A stretch of 64,000 nucleotides of DNA from Adiantum capillus-veneris (taxonomy: Eukaryota; Streptophyta; Polypodiopsida; Polypodiales; Pteridaceae), in NCBI GenBank assembly GCA_014529385.2, contig CM043968.1, positions 129,121,018 through 129,185,017 on the forward strand, given 5' to 3'. A model generated the notes under the pieces. That model saw only the letters and a program-made list of their open reading frames with translations, had not been told where the DNA came from and ran no database searches. Below are positions 58,884-64,000 of this stretch, in pieces. Numbering within the stretch: the first letter of the stretch is position 1; each line of letters starts with the position of its first letter. A program made the translations under genes and the position numbers.

Positions 58884-59595
58884 AACATAGAAACCAACTC
58901 TTAGCCCTGCCACTCAAGCCATAGTCGCTGAGCTATTACCTCCTGAGGATATAAAACCCAAAACAATCTATGTCCAGGACGTCGAACCATACGTCCCTAT
59001 AGCCCAACTCCCTAGAGCTACAGCTTCTGTAGTTGAGACAAAGCTTGAGACACAGAAGACACATCCTAATATAGCGAAGAAAACATACAAGTGGGTCCCT
59101 AAATCTTCTTTAGCGACCATGGCTGATGCTAAAAAATAGGAGCCTTTTAAGAAATACCCCACTCGCTCCCAGAAATGTAAGAAAACGTGGCATTGGATTC
59201 CTAAACGACTATTGGAAGCCAAAGGCTACTATCAAGGAAATAATCAAATGTGGGTGCAAAAATGTAAATTGTGTTCTTACCTTTCACTTGACCCATGTGA
59301 GTCAAATCCTGTGGAGACAAAGCCGATGAAAGATCGTGGGAAAGGAAAAATTGCAGAACACTATACACCGGATCTGGATCTAGTATGGGTTCCCAAGCGA
59401 GAGAGGCTTGTTTTTCTCAGCTTAACCATAGAAAAAACAAATAAAGCTTCTTGCTTGTCATGTAGTTCATATATGAAAATAGAAACTTTGACACAACCTC
59501 CTCCTACCATTGTACATATCCATACAAACAAGAAAATTTTTTCACCTCCCGTTGTAAGTTCACCACCTACAACAACGTTGCAAATAAAATCGTGA
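58884..59595 (+). pseudogene. Gypsy2 3' extra region with repeated WVPK motifs
   Basis: Continues the Gypsy2 3' end beyond Copia2. Plus-strand frame with one TAG (near 59138): Pro-rich start, then KTYKWVPKSSLA, KKTWHWIPKRLLEAKGYY, QMWVQKCKLCSYL and LVWVPKRERL. The W(V/I)PK motif occurs three times, with a CxxC between. It lies after the integrase and before the LTR, where some plant Gypsy lineages carry an extra ORF. I do not recognise the motif and assign no function. Confidence 0.5.
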
Positions 59596-60018
59596 AAGAG
59601 TACCTTACCACACTTGCAACTAGATGAAGTGCCTAGGGTGGTTGAAAACTATTGGTCAAAGTCTTCACCCAAGACAACTTGGAACAATTGGTTTCAAAAG
59701 GTGATGACATCATTCCAAAAGGTATGATCTACCCAAGGAATGAGGGAGTGTTTGCTGACATTCATCATTCACTCACTCCCCTCTCAACCTTCCTCCCTTA
59801 CCTCTCAATATCCCAATCTTAGGTAATGTATATATAAAGCCTTATACTCACAAAAACAAGATAAAAAAGTAAAAGAGCAAGAACCACCAAACAATAACCT
59901 GGAAACTTACAAGTTCTATACATAACACAAAATCATAAAAGTACATTATGCACAACGACATGACCTTTTGACACGACCCTTATAATATTTGCACTCTAAC
60001 CATCATCTATCTGTGTGT
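59596..60018. other. Gypsy2 3' region, non-coding
   Basis: Spacer between the WVPK region and the next frame. No motif seen. Confidence 0.4.
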
Positions 60019-60024
60019 ACAAAT

Positions 60025-60450
60025 ATGGCTAGTATGCTAGAGTCATCCACTCCTGCCTTGGGTGAGAGGTACCCTCTTTACTTTTCACAAGTGTTTCACA
60101 TGGTCTTTCCAGTGCTTGCCTGTGAATGGGATTTGGTAGGTACGCTAGCATGTGAGAGGAATTTTGAGGAGTTAGAATGGTTGATACATCTCTTGACCAC
60201 AATTGCTACATACTTAATAGAGAGCGTCTCTCCCATTGCACAAGCCTACCCTTTTGACCAAGATGACTATAGACATCTAATGACCTTGTTAGTAAACATT
60301 GGTGCCTCTAATGATGAAGACAATTTACATGATTACACGGATGGCACGTATGGTCTCATGGATGATGACTTTGTTTTTCTTGACAATGACAAGGATAGGG
60401 GTTTAGCCTTAGGGTTCCCTCCCAATCTCTACAATATTCTATTCCCTTGA
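60025..60450 (+). CDS. Gypsy2 3' extra ORF, unknown function
   Basis: An intact 141-codon frame from ATG at 60025 (the frame is open from 59989). MASMLESSTPALGERYPLY, then a hydrophobic stretch (VFHMVFPVLACEWDL), helices (LEWLIHLLTTIATYLIES) and a strongly acidic end (SNDEDNLHDY, DDDFVFLDNDKD). No family recognised. It lies between the polyprotein and the 3' LTR of a decayed element, so it could be the extra ORF of this lineage or survive by chance. Confidence 0.4.
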   Translation: MASMLESSTPALGERYPLYFSQVFHMVFPVLACEWDLVGTLACERNFEELEWLIHLLTTIATYLIESVSPIAQAYPFDQDDYRHLMTLLVNIGASNDEDNLHDYTDGTYGLMDDDFVFLDNDKDRGLALGFPPNLYNILFP

Positions 60451-61818
60451 CTCTCTAGGGAGAGTGAAAATAATTAGGTTAGGGTTCTTTATGTTGTTTG
60501 ATTGTGTTCAATAACGATTGGTGCCTCTTCCCACTGATGTGCCTCCTATAGGTATTCTTTGTGTTTCCTAGTGTGTACAGGAACGTGTTGCTGTTGAGGG
60601 TTTGGACCTTCATGGAATCTTTTCTCTCGTTCACTCTTCAAATCAAGCGCGATTATCAACACAAACAGGTGTTTCTTGACCATTAGCATTGCCCCTTGTC
60701 TTTGTTTTTACATCAATGTTTGTTTGCTTTAAATATGTTTGGTAGCGCAAAATCCCGCACATTTTCTTAGATTAAACATTAGATTCTACATAATTGTTTA
60801 TCATAATCCCTGGTCTACGTTTCAGAATCAAGTAGACTGACTGAGCTAGTTTGACCAAGTTAGGAGTTAGAGATCTTCTCTTAATACCATGGGGAATGCC
60901 TTCCTAATAATCAATGGTTACTTTAGGTTTTTAATCCGATTTAGGAAGCATTCTGTGCAATGTACTAGGGCTTTCTAGTGGGCTTAGTCCCTATTGACCT
61001 TTAGCTTAACTATTATAAAGGGAGTTTACTAGTGTGATAAGCTTGGGGAGGGTAACAGTGTTATATGACCCCCAAAAGTTACAAAATTAAAATGTTGAAA
61101 CTGAAAAAACAAAAAATCAAAAGTGCCACAATGTAAAATTTTAAACTGGAAGAGAAATCCCGGCTTGATTTGGTACTTGACTCACATGTATCGCCTATGG
61201 TACTAGAGCCCTAGAGGTTCCCAGTGTGGGCGCTTTTCCTTGAAAAGCAAAAAACCCAGGGCATACAAAATAAGCACACACATCAAAATTGAATCAATGT
61301 GAAAAGACTTTGGGGGGTCAAATAAAAGGAAATAAGTCAGGCGATGATTTCATGAGCAATTCCTTTTATCGTAGATTAACTACAAGGTCTTCTAGGTATA
61401 GCCTCTAGTCAGCCCTCGGACATGAAATACTTGGCTCTCATGATTAAACAGCTTAATTGACCAGAGAAAATTGAGAAGCTTGCCCATGGTATTACTAGTT
61501 GATCTCTAGTGCCTTTTGACTGTTAAATTAACGACTCCTGACTTGTTTAGTTTTTTACCTTTACAACCGTTTATGCATTTGATTATATTACATTTTAATG
61601 TTTATTACTAACAAATTGTTTAATATTCTGTTACCAATTAATTTGTCTACCTACAATTGCATATGCTTTTTAATTGTATATGAGAATGCAGTTACTGTGC
61701 CAATTTTAGTTCATTTTGCAGTGATTGAGGAAGGTTAAGGACATTCAATCTCGGATGCTCTTCCACCTCAACGAACGGGCTTCATCGCAATAGCTTCCGA
61801 GGACGGAATCTACATCAA
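60451..61818. other. Gypsy2 3' untranslated region
   Basis: About 1.4 kb without a convincing frame or known motif. AT-rich. Confidence 0.5.
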
Positions 61819-61829
61819 GAAGGGAGGCA
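61819..61829 (+). other. Gypsy2 polypurine tract
   Basis: GAAGGGAGGCA directly before the 3' LTR. Confidence 0.85.
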
Positions 61830-62132
61830 TGTTAACCCTCACGGACACCCTATCACCTTTGAAAAACGCATATTATTTATTCAATTGAGTCATGGACTGG
61901 GCTTGTCGGCCCAATAGGTGTGTAGGTGATTGCCAATGAGAGGTGCACCACTTATCTTATTTTTAGAGTAGCTTTGGAACGATCGGCCATTGTGGACGCC
62001 GAGTGGACGCCCATGTGTGAATGGGCCAAATCTTATAAAAGATCCATTTGACCTAAAACTCCTCATTCTCTGAGGTGTAAGCTAAGAAGTGCTCTTACTT
62101 CATTTGTGTCTCCTTCTCCTTCGTGTGCTCAC

Positions 62133-62167
<35 letters not shown>

Positions 62168-62430
62168 TGAGAGAGATAGAGAGGGAGAGAGAGAGTGTGT
62201 GTGTGATCGAGCATTGTGACAGCGGCAAGGCGATTGAGCGCGGCATCAACAGTGGATCCTTCTTCTTCGCAGCACAAGATCCTTCATGACAAAAGCATTA
62301 AGCGGTGAGTGACACACCCCTGCCCCTTTGAGCTTGCTAGGCTCTTCTAGTTGTGTGTTTCAAGCCTTTCGAGGCACGCATACAGTGCACAGGCAAGTTC
62401 CCATCTTCGACACGTACGGCAAATCATACA
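61830..62430 (+). repeat. Gypsy2 3' LTR
   Basis: 601 bp, TGTTAACCCTCACGG..AATCATACA. (GT)n at 62135-62165. It matches the 37474-38068 LTR in reverse orientation. Followed by AAATC (62431-62435), the target duplication. Confidence 0.92.
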
Positions 62431-62435
62431 AAATC

Positions 62436-63300
62436 TTGTAGAAATGTTAACTCTACTGAGCCAAATGCTTGTCGTCGGCCTTGATACTCCTTGTAGACGA
62501 CCCTTGAAGTTGCCCAATCAAACAAGTACTGCGCATCACTTTATTGAGGTTCACCACATGAACCACCTCTAAATGATTTAAAAAAAACCCCTTAAGCGGA
62601 AAAAAAATAACACGTTCATCATTTATTCTTCTCTACTCATTGGCCACCTTGTTCTCCTATTGCTAGACGGTGGCTTGTTCTTTTGCTGCTCGACGTCTCT
62701 CTTTAGCTGCAATCGATGACGCTCCTTCCCTCTTGGTCTCCCTTGCCAAAAGCAACCCCCCACCAACTCGGTGAGCCTGCTCGCACTTCTGCAGACAACT
62801 CCCTCCGGACGGACCAACTCGGTGAGCCTGCTCACACTTTTGCAGACAACTCCCTCTGGACGGCTCCCTCTGTCACTTGCACATGCAGATCCACATCCTT
62901 GATGGGATCACCAATGGGATAATCTGCTGCAATCTCTTCAGGGAAAGGTTGCAATTTTCTTCACTAGAATTGGGAGATGATTTCTCTGTGCCAAAAAAAT
63001 CCCCTACTCCACCTCGTTAGTCCTCCCTTCTCTGCAATCCTCCTTGGTGTGGCCCTGTGCTCCTTGCCAACGACGGCTTTCCGATTGTGCTTCTGCTCGA
63101 CGGCGTTATTTTCTCCCTAAAGATGACTCGTCTCCACTCGCCATGCTCGACTCGACGTTATTTTCTCCACGAAGATGACTCATCTCTGCTTGCCATGCTC
63201 GATGACGCTTTTTTTCTGTGAGTGCTACCTCTTTTTTTAACGCTGCTTGCCTTCATTAGCCAGGATAGCTTTTGTCTTCACTTAAATATATATATTTTAA
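62436..63300. repeat. Flanking DNA with short tandem duplications; no gene
   Basis: A 51-bp unit (CAACTCGGTGAGCCTGCTC..CAGACAACTCCCTC..GGACGG) is repeated at about 62763 and 62814. A unit of about 60 bp with CGACG.TTATTTTCTCC..AAGATGACTC..CATGCTCGA is repeated at about 63100 and 63155. Nothing else recognised. Confidence 0.7.
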
Positions 63301-63329
63301 AGAAAAATGCTCTTAGGCAACCGTTCACA

Positions 63330-64000
63330 CATTCGTCATGGCCTTGCCATCGAGATTCTCATTATATTTGGCATACATTGTATCCAAGGCAATGCTGAGT
63401 GCATTTCTACCAACCAAGGGACTTATTTCATGTAGCATCCTCTCCGCCTCCATGTTAATAGCCATCACCTACGAACGAAAGCATGTTGGTCGCATTTTAT
63501 GGCATATACTTGAATCAGAGCATTTCCAAGCTCATCTTTGGTTTCCATATTGACCAAGGCAATGCCGAGTAGCATACATATCTACCAAAGCATCTTCGAT
63601 CACATATCGGCTGAAGTATCCTTGGCCGCACTTAGTGCTCTCTAAAGTACACTGCAATAGACATATGTATCAACCATGGATTTGTCGATCACAATCCTTT
63701 TCTGCTCCTCCCATGCTGATCATATCCCAACAATCATAATAAATCCTCTCGAGGTATAATAATATCCAAATCCATGTGTCCTATTTGAGCTTCACATTGT
63801 GGACACGGAGCGTCACGACACCGTGTTATTGCTTTGTCTACCCTTAGCATAATGGAACTCTTGCATGGCTCCCTTGACAACTACCTTTGCATTATCCAAT
63901 CTAGTTTTGCCAAGGCCATTTTATTAGCAGCACTATATTTCTCACAAATTGAACCTGCTCCTCATGCCTCTTCTCAAACTTCATTGGTCTACCAAAACCA
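63330..64000 (-). pseudogene. Possible PPR-like relic
   Basis: Minus strand shows repeated pieces such as VIEDALVDMYA, VIDKSMVDTYVYC and NALSIALDTMYAK, resembling the ALVDMYAKCG segment of plant-type pentatricopeptide repeats, in shifting frames with stops. Weak; these short patterns can occur by chance. Confidence 0.3.

Noticed and set aside
63338-63553. 71-codon plus-strand frame
   Set aside because: No motif; the opposite strand has weak PPR-like pieces.

Overview
The window is 64 kb of a repeat-dominated eukaryotic nuclear genome, almost certainly a land plant. The evidence is plant-type Copia and Gypsy LTR retrotransposons with a tRNA-Met or tRNA-Asp type primer site, LINEs, a hAT transposon, GT..AG introns, and exceptionally dense (GA)n/(CT)n tracts. 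A fern or another large-genome non-seed plant is my guess from the microsatellite load and transposase families; the sequence does not prove it. I see no intact ordinary host gene, no rRNA or tRNA gene and no CRISPR. Most of the window is transposons nested in one another.

Layout. 1-1139: 5' part of a LINE ORF2 (minus). 1496-6673: young Copia element ('Copia1') with two identical 227-bp LTRs, sitting inside a (GA)n tract. 7090-7915: relics of a Copia integrase and of an FCP1/NIF-type HAD phosphatase. 8031-13050: a two-coding-exon transposase-like gene (minus) with one stop, its intron and 3' flank full of CCACT/AGTGG palindromes. 13.8-17.8 kb: a second transposase-like pseudogene (plus) and an unknown multi-exon gene (minus). 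17.9-19.9 kb: minisatellites and microsatellites. 19871-24471: a nearly intact two-ORF LINE (minus) whose ORFs are separated only by one in-frame TAG. 24.7-27.6 kb: a histone H3-like reading frame (with CenH3-like traits), a Ulp1-like protease region and an FCP1-like phosphatase region, all on the plus strand. 27.8-29.2 kb: an unknown minus-strand gene.

The 30.6-62.4 kb region is one nested and rearranged complex. A hAT transposase was split by a Gypsy element with 1.6-kb LTRs ('Gypsy1', chromodomain type; TSD TGGAA). A second Gypsy ('Gypsy2', 0.6-kb LTRs, TSD AAATC) lay nearby. A 19.8-kb inversion with breakpoints at 32130/32131 (inside a Gypsy1 LTR) and 51912/51913 (inside Gypsy2 pol) then scattered both: each now has LTR pieces in opposite orientation, the hAT halves point at each other, and Gypsy2 gag-RT is minus while its integrase is plus. 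Undoing the inversion on paper puts all three elements back in order with matching TSDs. A Copia element ('Copia2', 53329-58878, minus) is inserted in the Gypsy2 3' region.

The elements work alone: each retroelement codes for its own capsid, protease, reverse transcriptase and integrase or endonuclease. The most unusual material is the H3-like/Ulp1/FCP1 cluster, the palindromic CCACT/AGTGG arrays around the transposase, and the reconstructed inversion.
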